From: Akkermansiaceae bacterium
GTDB lineage: Bacteria > Verrucomicrobiota > Verrucomicrobiia > Verrucomicrobiales > Akkermansiaceae
Reading direction: 5' to 3'
DNA: 64,000 nt
Assembly: GCA_903888515.1 (NCBI GenBank)
Contig: CAISTY010000240.1
Location: forward strand, 49,772 to 113,771
Shown in pieces: positions 15,286 to 22,775 of this stretch. Position 1 is the stretch's first letter. Every line of letters begins with the position of its first letter. A program made the translations under genes and the position numbers. The notes below the pieces were generated by a model that was not told where the DNA came from, searched no databases, and was given only the letters and a program-made list of their open reading frames with translations.

Positions 15286-15591
15286 ATGAACATCATCTAC
15301 CATGAGCTGATCAAGAGGGATCTAAGGGCCGCTCTGACCTACTACGACGCTGAGGGTGGGCGCAGGCTTGGCGACAAGTTCTTCGAAGATGTCGAGGCGA
15401 CCGCCTCGAGAGTCATCGAGAATCCGCGTGGGTGTCATTTCGCGGCAGACGGTCTGAGACGAGCGGCGTTGGATGCGTTTCCCTACCATTTCCTGTATGA
15501 GGAGAGTGTGACCAGCGTCTGCTTCCTTGTCCTACGCCACGACAAACGCCATCCGAGTTTCGGTCTGAGACGACGCAGACCACAACCCTGA
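15286..15591 (+). CDS. RelE/ParE-superfamily toxin
   Basis: A 101-residue basic protein beginning MNIIYHELIKRDLRAALTYY. The layout 'A/V-x-x-Y-H-x-x-A/I ... DL-x-x-A-x-x-Y-Y' followed by FPYHFLYEESVTSVCFLVLRHDKRHPS is that of ParE/RelE toxins, with the usual late R-H-x-x-R/P motif. It would block translation or gyrase when free of antitoxin. It sits 3 bp after the antitoxin gene. Its TGA stop overlaps the R'' box of the next attC-like site by one base, so the cassette carries nothing beyond the module. Confidence 0.85.
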   Translation: MNIIYHELIKRDLRAALTYYDAEGGRRLGDKFFEDVEATASRVIENPRGCHFAADGLRRAALDAFPYHFLYEESVTSVCFLVLRHDKRHPSFGLRRRRPQP

Positions 15592-15655
15592 CCGAACAAG
15601 ATTAGATGAGAAGGCAGCAGCGGTGCTTGCGCGCCGTAATACACTCGCTGCCGTC
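15591..15655. repeat. Truncated attC-like site 3
   Basis: R'' ACCGAAC (15591-15597) is the exact complement of the GTTCGGT that opens this toxin-antitoxin cassette. The left arm AAGGCAGCAGCGGTG is partly matched by CACTCGCTGCCGTC (to 15655). Then the site stops, with no R' box, and the IS110-type ATG follows at once. Confidence 0.5.
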
Positions 15656-15835
15656 ATGAAAAACAAAATTCCATCCATCACCATTGGCCTCGATCTCGGG
15701 GACAAGAAACACGCCATCTGCGTTCTCAACAAAGCGGGCGAAATTGTGGAAGAGCGTTCCATCACCAATCACCGCGAGTCGCTCAGGAGGCTTTCACAGA
15801 AGCATGGAAGCAAGACTCCCTGTTTCATTCCGTAG
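15656..15835 (+). pseudogene. IS110-family transposase remnant
   Basis: The frame starts MKNKIPSITIGLDLGDKKHA and continues ICVLNKAGEIVEERSITNHR. This is the RuvC-like DEDD N-terminus of IS110/IS1111 transposases, with the first Asp in GLDLGD. It stops after 59 residues, where a full-length protein has about 330. The following bases read on in another frame (ARLPVSFRSHGPG) until a MITE interrupts at 15878. Some IS1111-type elements are known to insert specifically into integron attC sites, which fits its position in the half-site just upstream. Confidence 0.65.
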
Positions 15836-15947
15836 TCATGGCCCCGGTTGCTGGCAACAGCGCCTTGGGACTGCCGCCCCATAAGCGCTAACTTAGTGCA
15901 GAAAGGGGCGGAATTTTGGCCTTCAGGAGTCACACGCTCCGCGATTT

Positions 15948-16127
15948 GATTGACGATTGACGATTGTTGAATTTTGATGTTTCACTCGGCATTTTCATCA
16001 GCGGTTCTTGTGCTGCTCACAAAAATCGCGATGAGTTCGTCGCATTCGGCAATTTGAGGTGTCATGGCGCGGTCCTCTATCAATAAAAAATCAAAATTCA
16101 ACAATCGTCAATCGTCAATCGTCAATC
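15948..16127. repeat. GATTGAC heptamer inverted repeat within the MITE
   Basis: Three GATTGAC/T units plus TTGAATTTTGAT (15948-15978) are repeated in inverse orientation as ATCAAAATTCAACAATCGTC and further copies (16090-16127). A stem of about 30 bp with a ~110-nt loop is possible. The unit differs from GATTGAG by one base. Confidence 0.85.
15982..16065 (-). pseudogene. 27-codon remnant of a four-helix-bundle (IVS-type) protein
   Basis: AGAGGAC precedes an ATG that opens MTPQIAECDELIAIFVSSTR then TADENAE and a stop. 'EL-x-x-IFVSS-x-x-TA' is the C-terminus of the four-helix-bundle proteins first known from 23S rRNA intervening sequences. The start and the end of such a gene seem to have been joined, leaving a mini-gene in the loop of the heptamer inverted repeat. 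Whether it is translated is unknown. Confidence 0.45.
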
Positions 16128-16205
16128 AGACGGCGGTGGTGGAAGAACTCGGAGATCGCCAAATTTGGCAACTCTGGACTTAAGTTAGCGCATATGGGCT
16201 GCCGC

Positions 16206-16423
16206 CCCAAACCCCGCCAAGCTGAGCCAGCTTGACCGCCTTTGGATTTCGCCCCTAAATCCCCTCCGGGGACTTCTCCCCTCCCGTCCCCCAGGGGAGG
16301 CGGGGGGAATCTCCTTCGCCTGGCGCGAATTCCAACAATCTATCTGATTCAACCCCCACCCATGCAAAAAAACTTGAAGTAAACTTCAATTTCCTATTGA
16401 CTGCCTTCTCATGGAAGGTCGTA
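16206..16423. other. Non-coding gap with hairpins at the end of the ETF operon
   Basis: Contains a GC-rich inverted pair, CCCCTCCCGTCCCCCAGGGG (near 16280-16300), and a perfect palindrome TTGAAGTAAACTTCAA (about 16374-16389). The latter lies 35 bp beyond the ETF-QO stop in the transcript. Either could end the minus-strand transcript, but neither has a proper U-tract in that direction. No gene seen. Confidence 0.4.
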
Positions 16424-18061
16424 TCACATCCGCGTGTAGCGCGGGCCGTCGCCGGCCTGCGGCAAGGTCCACTCGATGTTGCGATACGGGTCTTTGATTT
16501 CGCAGGTTTTGCAGTGGAGGCAGTTGGAGAAGTCGATGTGGATGTGGTCGCCCTCCAGCCGATAGACTTCCGCCGGGCAGAACCGCTGGCACGGTGCGCC
16601 GTAAACCTTGATGCACTCGACGCATTTCTCCCGGTCCAATATCTTCAGATGGCACGGCTGGTCCTCGTCGTGGATCGTGCCCGACATGAACAAGTCGGTG
16701 AGACGGTCCGGCGAAACCGGCGCAATCCCGATCGACGGTGGAGGCTTCACATCAGCACGCAAAGGCTTGAGCGCCGTGTGGTCCGGTTCCATCGGCACCA
16801 TCCACCATGGCAAGGAACCACCGGTCAGCCACGCGCAACCGGCGCTCATCACACCGAGTGCCATGTGCTTTGAGAACGGCGCGCGCACGTTCTTCACCCG
16901 CTGCAACTGCCGCCACACCTCGGACCGATGCAGGGCATCCTCGTACGCCTGCAGCGATTTGCGCGAGAAATCGTCGTTCAACCATGCCGTGGCCAGCGCC
17001 TCGCCGGCCAGACGTCCGGACTGCATCGCCATGTGGATGCCCTTGATGCGCAGGCTGTCTAACAGCCCACCAGAGTCGCCCACAATCACCGCGCCGTCCG
17101 CCACCAAGGACGGCACTGCGTAAAGACCGCCTTCCGGAATCACCTTGGCACCATATGCGACCGCCTTGCCGCCCGTGAGATGACTAGCAATCGCCGGGTG
17201 CGCCTTGAACTGGCGGAACAACCGGTGCATGTCCGCCTCGCTGCGCGAATAATCGAGACCATAGGCATAGCCGACCATCACCTGGGTCGCTGAAATGTGA
17301 TAGACGAACCCGCCACCGTAGGTCGTTAGATCCGACGGATAACCGAAAGTATGGGCGATCTCGCCGGCACGCGTTTCGTCGGCGGGCACTTCGATCACCT
17401 CTTTCAGGCCCAGCGCATACGATTGCGGGCGCTGCCCTTGCAATCCGTGTTTTTCTATCAGTCTGCCGACAAGACGGCCGCAAGCGCCTTCGCCCAACAC
17501 CACCACCCGCGCATGGATTTCCTCGCCCGGCGTGAAATTGGATTTTGGTTTGCCGTCGCGGTCAACGCCCTTGTCGCCGGTTTTGACGCCAATCACCCGG
17601 CCGTTGGCGTCTTGCAACAACTCGGCACCGGAAAAGCCACAGTAAATCTCCGCGCCCTCCTGCTCGCACAGCGTGGCAAGGTAGCGGGTCAGCTTGGTCA
17701 AGGACCCGAGCGGGTAGCCATGTGCCTGCATCATTGGCGGCACCCATGGGATGCCGATTGATCGACGGTCATCGAGGAGAAAATGAAACGACTCCTTGCC
17801 GACATGAGCCTCGACCGGCAGGCGCTTGATCTCGTCTGCGGTGAGCAACCCGTCAAAGCCGGCCGGATCGATCACCGCGCCGGACAGCACATGGTTGCCC
17901 ACGGCCCGTGATTTTTCGAGGATGATTACTCGCGGCAGCGGCTTGTCGCCACCACGGGCTTTCAACCCGCGCAGCAAGGCCAGCGTGGTGGACAGGGAGG
18001 CAATGCCCCCCCCCACACACAGGATGTCGGTTTGCAATGGATTATCGGCGGCGTGAGACAT
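16424..18061 (-). CDS. Electron-transfer-flavoprotein:ubiquinone oxidoreductase
   Basis: A 545-residue membrane-associated FAD and [4Fe-4S] enzyme that passes electrons from reduced ETF to quinone. The FAD-binding motif DILCVGGGIASLSTTLALL lies at the N-terminus. VVVLGEGACGRLVGRLIEKH and AVIVGDSGGLLDSLRIKGIH are the inner FAD motifs of the GltD/ETF-QO family. The cluster-binding cysteines appear as CVECIKVYGAPCQRFCPAEVY and CLHCKTCEIKDP at the C-terminus. It is the third gene of an etfB-etfA-ETFQO run, 22 bp after etfA. A run of nine C in the plus strand (18006-18014) encodes the Gly-rich loop. Function is well supported. Confidence 0.92.
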   Translation of the reverse strand: MSHAADNPLQTDILCVGGGIASLSTTLALLRGLKARGGDKPLPRVIILEKSRAVGNHVLSGAVIDPAGFDGLLTADEIKRLPVEAHVGKESFHFLLDDRRSIGIPWVPPMMQAHGYPLGSLTKLTRYLATLCEQEGAEIYCGFSGAELLQDANGRVIGVKTGDKGVDRDGKPKSNFTPGEEIHARVVVLGEGACGRLVGRLIEKHGLQGQRPQSYALGLKEVIEVPADETRAGEIAHTFGYPSDLTTYGGGFVYHISATQVMVGYAYGLDYSRSEADMHRLFRQFKAHPAIASHLTGGKAVAYGAKVIPEGGLYAVPSLVADGAVIVGDSGGLLDSLRIKGIHMAMQSGRLAGEALATAWLNDDFSRKSLQAYEDALHRSEVWRQLQRVKNVRAPFSKHMALGVMSAGCAWLTGGSLPWWMVPMEPDHTALKPLRADVKPPPSIGIAPVSPDRLTDLFMSGTIHDEDQPCHLKILDREKCVECIKVYGAPCQRFCPAEVYRLEGDHIHIDFSNCLHCKTCEIKDPYRNIEWTLPQAGDGPRYTRM

Positions 18062-18083
18062 GGTGGATCAGTGAAGGTTCGGC

Positions 18084-19286
18084 TCAGTTCGATCGTTGGT
18101 TGCCTTCGATGGCCTCGACCAACATCGGCAGGATAACTAACAGGTCACCGACAATTCCCATGTCCGCCACATCGAAGATCGGGGCGGTGGGATCGCTGTT
18201 GACGGCGATGATCGTTTCGGCGCCGCGCATTCCCTCGAGATGCTGGATCGCCCCGGAAATGCCGAATGCCAGATAGACCTTCGGGCTCACCGTCTTGCCG
18301 GTTTGGCCGACTTGGTGGGCGGCCGAAATCCAGCCGGCGTCGACGCACGCGCGGGACACCGCGACCACGCCGCCTAACAGTTCAGCGAGCCGCTGCAGGA
18401 GGACGAGGTTTTCCGCCTTTTTGAGGCCGCGGCCGCCGGCTACGACGACATCCGCCTCGGCGATGTTGACGCTGGAAGAGGCGGCTACCGAGCGGATGAT
18501 TCTGGAACTGGCCGGCAACAACTGCAAGGCCTCGAGCAGTGTTTTTCCGGCGCGGTTGGGGTCGGGTACGGCCATCTTGAACACATGCGGCCGCACCGTG
18601 GCCATTTGCGGCCGGTGGTTCGGCGTCATGATCGTCGCCATGATGTTGCCACCGAAAGCGGGACGCGTCTGGTGCAGCAAGGTTGTCTCACGATCGATCG
18701 ACAAGGCCGTGCAATCGGCGGTCAGGCCGGTGTAGCAACGCACCGCCACCTTGGCGACGAAGGCGCGCCCGATCGCCGTGGCCCCGGCCAGCACCACCTC
18801 CGGCTTGTACTTTGCAATCAACTGGTGCAGTGCGTCGGTGTAAACATTCGCATCGTATTGGGCGAGTTCCGGCTGATCGACGATATAGACCTTATCGGCA
18901 CCGGCGGCGATCAAGTGCGCCGCCGTCCCGGAAATCCCGTGTCCCAACACCACGGCCGCAAGTTCGCAGTTGCGGTCGCCGGCCAGGCGGCGGCCGGTGG
19001 CCAGCAGTTCATAGGCCACCTCTTGCACCTTGCCCCGGTGTTGTTCGGCGAACACCCACACGCCCTGATATTCCTTGAGACTCTCGTCCTTGATGTCTTC
19101 CTTGGTGACCGCAACGATCGCTTGAAACGGGCACGTCTGTACGCACGCATTGCAACCGCGGCAATCGTCGGCGTCGAGCACCACCAGCTTGCCCTCCATG
19201 TGGAGCACGCCGAAGGGGCAGGCATCCACGCACTTTTTGCAACCGCGGCACTTATCCAAGTCGATGGAAATCGGGGCTTCGTTCAT
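18084..19286 (-). CDS. etfA: Electron transfer flavoprotein alpha subunit with N-terminal ferredoxin domain
   Basis: A 400-residue subunit. Residues ~10-75 hold two [4Fe-4S] motifs, CRGCKKCVDACPFGV and CRGCNACVQTCPFQAI, an addition seen in ETFs of anaerobes and of lactate-oxidising systems. The ETF alpha N-domain follows (VLGHGISGTAAHLIAAGADK). The FAD domain has VVAGGRGLKKAENLVLLQRL, VGQTGKTVSPKVYLAFGISG and AIQHLEGMRGAETIIAVNSD, all family signatures. AAAGGAC nine bases before the ATG at 19286 fixes this start; longer in-frame upstream sequence overlaps etfB. The ATGA overlap with etfB shows translational coupling. Confidence 0.93.
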   Translation of the reverse strand: MNEAPISIDLDKCRGCKKCVDACPFGVLHMEGKLVVLDADDCRGCNACVQTCPFQAIVAVTKEDIKDESLKEYQGVWVFAEQHRGKVQEVAYELLATGRRLAGDRNCELAAVVLGHGISGTAAHLIAAGADKVYIVDQPELAQYDANVYTDALHQLIAKYKPEVVLAGATAIGRAFVAKVAVRCYTGLTADCTALSIDRETTLLHQTRPAFGGNIMATIMTPNHRPQMATVRPHVFKMAVPDPNRAGKTLLEALQLLPASSRIIRSVAASSSVNIAEADVVVAGGRGLKKAENLVLLQRLAELLGGVVAVSRACVDAGWISAAHQVGQTGKTVSPKVYLAFGISGAIQHLEGMRGAETIIAVNSDPTAPIFDVADMGIVGDLLVILPMLVEAIEGNQRSN

Positions 19287-20077
19287 GATGCAAGTCCTTT
19301 CTCTTGGAGTAATTTGACCACCGCCTGTACCGCAGCCGAGGGCAACTCGCGGCCGTCCATGCGGACACCGCCCGCCTTCACCGGCGGGGCGAAAATTTTC
19401 ACCACCTTGGTCGGCGAGCCACCGAGACCGCACAACTCGGGCACCGCCTTGAGTTCCTTCACTCCCCAGCGCGGGATTTTGGCTTGCTTGGCATGCATCC
19501 ATCCGCCCAAGCGCGCAAACCTCGGCACCGCCGCCTCCTTCACCACCGTCATCACCACCGGCAGCGAACCTTCCACCACGTCGATGCCCTCGTCCATCAT
19601 CGTCTCCGCCGTGTAGCGACCGTCAGCGACCGTCATGGAACGCACGTAGGTCACTAACGGATATTTCAAAAACTCGGAAACCCCCGGCCCGACCTGCGCC
19701 GTGTCGCCGTCGATCGCCTGCTTGCCGAACAACACCATGTCCACTTTCGGGTTGAGCTTCTTGATTGCCTGCGCGATCACATATGAGGTCGCCCAAGTGT
19801 CGGCCCCGGCAAAGGCACGGTCGGTGAGCAACACCCCGTCGTCCGCCCCGCGTGCCATCGCCTCGCGCAACACGACCTCGGCCTGCGGCGGTCCCATCGT
19901 CAACGCCGTCACCCGCACGTCATGGCGGTCCTTCAGTTGCAGCGCCTGTTCAAGCGCGTAGTCGTCGAAGGGATTGACGATACTCTCCACGCCTTCGCGC
20001 ATCAAGGTGTTGGTCTCTGGATTGATCCGCACGTTGGCGGTGTCGGGCACCTGTTTGATACAGACGATGATGTGCAT
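19283..20077 (-). CDS. etfB: Electron transfer flavoprotein beta subunit
   Basis: A 264-residue subunit starting MHIIVCIKQVPDTANVRINP. The family signature around VREAMARGADDGVLLTD is matched by VVLREAMARGADDGVLLTDR, and FGKQAIDGDTAQVGPGVSEF is the conserved nucleotide-binding segment. It forms the heterodimer with the alpha subunit that carries electrons from FAD-dependent dehydrogenases to ETF-QO, or toward ferredoxin if bifurcating. First gene of the operon; its start faces a divergent radical SAM gene, so the 350 bp between them should hold both promoters. No Shine-Dalgarno is evident. Confidence 0.93.
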   Translation of the reverse strand: MHIIVCIKQVPDTANVRINPETNTLMREGVESIVNPFDDYALEQALQLKDRHDVRVTALTMGPPQAEVVLREAMARGADDGVLLTDRAFAGADTWATSYVIAQAIKKLNPKVDMVLFGKQAIDGDTAQVGPGVSEFLKYPLVTYVRSMTVADGRYTAETMMDEGIDVVEGSLPVVMTVVKEAAVPRFARLGGWMHAKQAKIPRWGVKELKAVPELCGLGGSPTKVVKIFAPPVKAGGVRMDGRELPSAAVQAVVKLLQEKGLAS

Positions 20078-20427
20078 GGTTACGGCGGATTGATCAGGGG
20101 CGCGAAGCGCAATGCCACAGGAAGCCGAAATTGAGGAATTGAGCTAGCCAACTCCCTCGATTTCACCACTAGCTCCCTTATCTTCCCGGTGGCGCCTCAG
20201 CGTAATGAAACGCAGACCACAAATCAAGTGGTTTTTTTGACTTTTATTGTGGCCGACCGACGCACCCTATTCCGTCGGGGGGTGGGGAGCGTCGGCATCC
20301 CGTCGGCCTGTTTGGCATCATTCTGAAAAAAATGTGCGGGTTGGCGAAAATGAGGCCTAGTCATTCCGGAACAATGCGTCTTTATTTCCCCGTGCCCCAC
20401 ACCGCCACCCTGCAACACCCCGTCAGC
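20078..20427. promoter_or_regulatory. Divergent intergenic region between etfB and the radical SAM genes
   Basis: No gene is seen. A short stem CCAC-AAATCAA-GTGG is followed by seven T (20217-20238) on the plus strand, like a small intrinsic terminator or attenuator ahead of the radical SAM gene. TTGACT at 20237 could be a -35 element, but I find no convincing -10 at the right distance. Confidence 0.3.
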
Positions 20428-21486
20428 ATGCCCGCCATCGACGGGTATGACTTCGACGAGCGTCCGTTCCTGATATTCTGGGAAATCACCCGCGCCTGTG
20501 CCTTGGCCTGCAGCCATTGCCGGGCCGAGGCCCAACCGCACCGGCACCCGGAGGAACTCGATAGCGCGCAGGCCCTGCATCTGATCGGCCAACTCGCGGC
20601 ATGGAAACCGCCGATGTTGATTCTAACCGGCGGCGACCCGTTGATGCGGCGCGATGCCCTTGATCTGGTGCGTGAGGCGGCCGATGCCGGGCTGCATGTC
20701 GGGCTCAGCCCGTCGGCTACCCAGCGCCTGCTGCAAACGGATTTTACCGAACTCAAGACCGCCGGCGTGCAACGCATGTCCCTCAGTCTTGATGGTGCGA
20801 CCCGCGAAACCCACGATGCGTTTCGCGGTGTGGAGGGCACCTACGACCGGACGATCGAAGCCGTGCGCCGCGCTCATGACGTGGGACTGGATTTGCAAAT
20901 CAACACCACTCTCACCCGCGGCAACATGAACGAATACGAGGATTTCAAACGCCTCATGTTCGAACTCAAACCCGCGATGTGGAGCGTTTTCCTGTTAGTG
21001 CCGACCGGTCGCGCCGGCATGGCGGATCTGCCGGACCCGGAAGACATCGAGCGCGTGTTCGAGGACATGGCGGGTCTGGTCGGCAAGGCTCCCTTCGCGG
21101 TGAAAACCACCGAAGGCCACCACTTCCGGCGCGTTGTCATGCAACAATCCGGCGGGGGCGCCTCCCGTCCGCGGCCTGGCATGCGCTCGCCGTTAGGGAT
21201 TCGCGACGGCCGCGGCGTGATGTTCATTTCCCACATCGGCGAGGTCTCGCCGAGCGGTTTCCTGCCTATGGTCTGCGGCAACGTCAAGACCACCCATCCG
21301 GAGGAAATCTATTGCAGGCATCCCTTATTTGTATCGCTGCGTGATAACGACGCACTGGGCGGCAAATGCGGCCTCTGCGACTTCCGCAGCATCTGCGGCG
21401 GCTCCCGCGCCCGCGCCTTCGGCGTGACCGGCGATCCGTTCGCGGCGGACCCATCCTGTGTCTATCAGCCAAAGCGCGCCGTTTGA
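20428..21486 (+). CDS. Radical SAM/SPASM protein of the TIGR04053 type (AhbD-like)
   Basis: A 352-residue radical SAM enzyme. FDERPFLIFWEITRACALAC SHC contains the CxxxCxxC cluster motif. LILTGGDPLMRRDAL is the GGxP-type SAM motif, and MSLSLDGATRETHDAFRGVE is characteristic of heme/PQQ-type members. The SPASM cysteines are CGLCDFRSICGGSRARAFG. TIGR04053 proteins neighbour heme d1/siroheme-route genes and resemble AhbD, which decarboxylates Fe-coproporphyrin III to heme. The ATG at 20428 starts just before the conserved FDERPF; an ATG 54 nt earlier is possible. Followed at 66 bp by an AhbC-like gene. Confidence 0.75.
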   Translation: MPAIDGYDFDERPFLIFWEITRACALACSHCRAEAQPHRHPEELDSAQALHLIGQLAAWKPPMLILTGGDPLMRRDALDLVREAADAGLHVGLSPSATQRLLQTDFTELKTAGVQRMSLSLDGATRETHDAFRGVEGTYDRTIEAVRRAHDVGLDLQINTTLTRGNMNEYEDFKRLMFELKPAMWSVFLLVPTGRAGMADLPDPEDIERVFEDMAGLVGKAPFAVKTTEGHHFRRVVMQQSGGGASRPRPGMRSPLGIRDGRGVMFISHIGEVSPSGFLPMVCGNVKTTHPEEIYCRHPLFVSLRDNDALGGKCGLCDFRSICGGSRARAFGVTGDPFAADPSCVYQPKRAV

Positions 21487-21552
21487 CCTCTCCAATCAAA
21501 TGGCATGGCTTCAATTGGATAATTCACCACGGACTTTCAAGTACCCACAATC

Positions 21553-22752
21553 ATGATCAATCTCACCAAACTCTGGACCGGCATGGCACAGCCCGCCGAC
21601 GGACTGCGCTATGGACATGGAGCCGGTGCCAATGCCGCTGAAGCTCGAGACCGCCGCCCGATCACCGTCTGGAACATCACGCGCACCTGCAATCTGCGCT
21701 GCGTCCATTGTTATTCGGACTCCAACGCGCAGCAATATCCCGGTGAACTCACATGGGAACAAATGCAACAGGTCGTCGAGGATCTCGCCGCCTATCAGGT
21801 GCCCTCGTTGTTGTTTTCCGGCGGTGAACCGATGATCCATCCGCGGTTCTTCGATCTCGTGGACAAGGCGACCGCCCTGGGCCTGAAACTCACCATCTCT
21901 ACTAACGGCACGCTCATCACCCCGGAAAAGGCCGCGCTGCTCAAAGCCGCCAACGTCGCCTATGTCGGCATCTCGCTCGATGGCATCGGCCCGATCCATG
22001 ACGAGTTCCGCCGCAAGGAGGGTGCCTTCGACGCCGCCGTGCGCGGCTTCAAAAATTGCCATGCCGTGAACCAGAAAACCGGGTTGCGCCTCACGCTCAC
22101 CCGCCACAACGTGGAAAATATCAATCAAATCCTCGACTTCATCGAGGACCAGGAAATCCAGCGGGTCTGTTTCTATCACCTCGTGCCGGCCGGTCGTGGC
22201 AGCGAACTGCAGGTCCTCGCACCCGCAGAAGCCCGCGGCGCCATCGACACCCTCATCGCCCGCGTCGAAGCCTGGCACCAACAGGGCGTCGAACGCGAAC
22301 TGCTCACCGTCACCCAGCCGGCCGATGGTGCCTATCTGTTAGTCCGGATGCAAAACGAAAACCACCCGAACCTCGCCGAAGCCCGCCGCCTGCTCGCATG
22401 GAACGGCGGCGGTGCCAACAGCTCCGGCCGCGGCATCGCCAACATCGACACCCAGGGCACCGTCCACCCCGATCAATTCTGGCAGGACATGATCCTTGGC
22501 AACGTCAAACAAATGCCGTTCTCACGGATTTGGGATGGCCATAACCCGGCATCCGCCGAAGTGTTAGCCTCCATCCGTTCGATCGGCCAACTTACGTTAG
22601 AGCAACGCCAAGCGCGCATGACCGGCTCCTGCGCGCTGTGCAAATGGTTCCAAATCTGTGGTGGCGGTTTCCGCACCCGCGCCGCCTTCGCCAACAACGG
22701 CAGCCTCTGGGGCTCCGATCCCGGCTGTTACCTCCACGACGCGGAGCGATAG
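21553..22752 (+). CDS. ahbC: AhbC-like radical SAM enzyme (12,18-didecarboxysiroheme deacetylase type)
   Basis: A 399-residue radical SAM enzyme. The opening MINLTKLWTGMAQPADGLRY and the block RRPITVWNITRTCNLRCVHC match AhbC/NirJ proteins, with the CxxxCxxC cluster in CNLRCVHC. LLFSGGEPMIHPRFF is the GGEP motif, and the C-terminal CALCKWFQICGGGFRTRA binds auxiliary Fe-S clusters. AhbC removes acetate side chains from 12,18-didecarboxysiroheme on the route from siroheme to heme. Together with the preceding gene it would supply the last two steps; ahbA/B are not in the window. A NirJ role in heme d1 synthesis is the alternative. Confidence 0.72.
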   Translation: MINLTKLWTGMAQPADGLRYGHGAGANAAEARDRRPITVWNITRTCNLRCVHCYSDSNAQQYPGELTWEQMQQVVEDLAAYQVPSLLFSGGEPMIHPRFFDLVDKATALGLKLTISTNGTLITPEKAALLKAANVAYVGISLDGIGPIHDEFRRKEGAFDAAVRGFKNCHAVNQKTGLRLTLTRHNVENINQILDFIEDQEIQRVCFYHLVPAGRGSELQVLAPAEARGAIDTLIARVEAWHQQGVERELLTVTQPADGAYLLVRMQNENHPNLAEARRLLAWNGGGANSSGRGIANIDTQGTVHPDQFWQDMILGNVKQMPFSRIWDGHNPASAEVLASIRSIGQLTLEQRQARMTGSCALCKWFQICGGGFRTRAAFANNGSLWGSDPGCYLHDAER

Positions 22753-22775
22753 GTCATCAGTCATCAGGAAGCCGT

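Larger units (their letters stand above)
15878..16198. mobile_element. MITE with IS4-like ends and target duplication
   Basis: The terminal inverted repeats are CCCATAAGCGCTAACTTAGT (left) and, read inward from the right, CCCATATGCGCTAACTTAAG. Both sides are flanked by CTGCCGC (15871-15877, 16199-16205), a 7-bp target duplication. It lies inside the IS110 remnant. The 321-bp element contains a nested GATTGAC inverted repeat and a 27-codon open frame. Similar ends occur on a second element at 42546-42744. Confidence 0.65.

Noticed and set aside
16374..16389. Intrinsic terminator for the ETF operon
   Set aside because: The palindrome TTGAAGTAAACTTCAA is perfect, but there is no adequate U-run in the minus-strand transcript, so I list it only as a hairpin in the gap.
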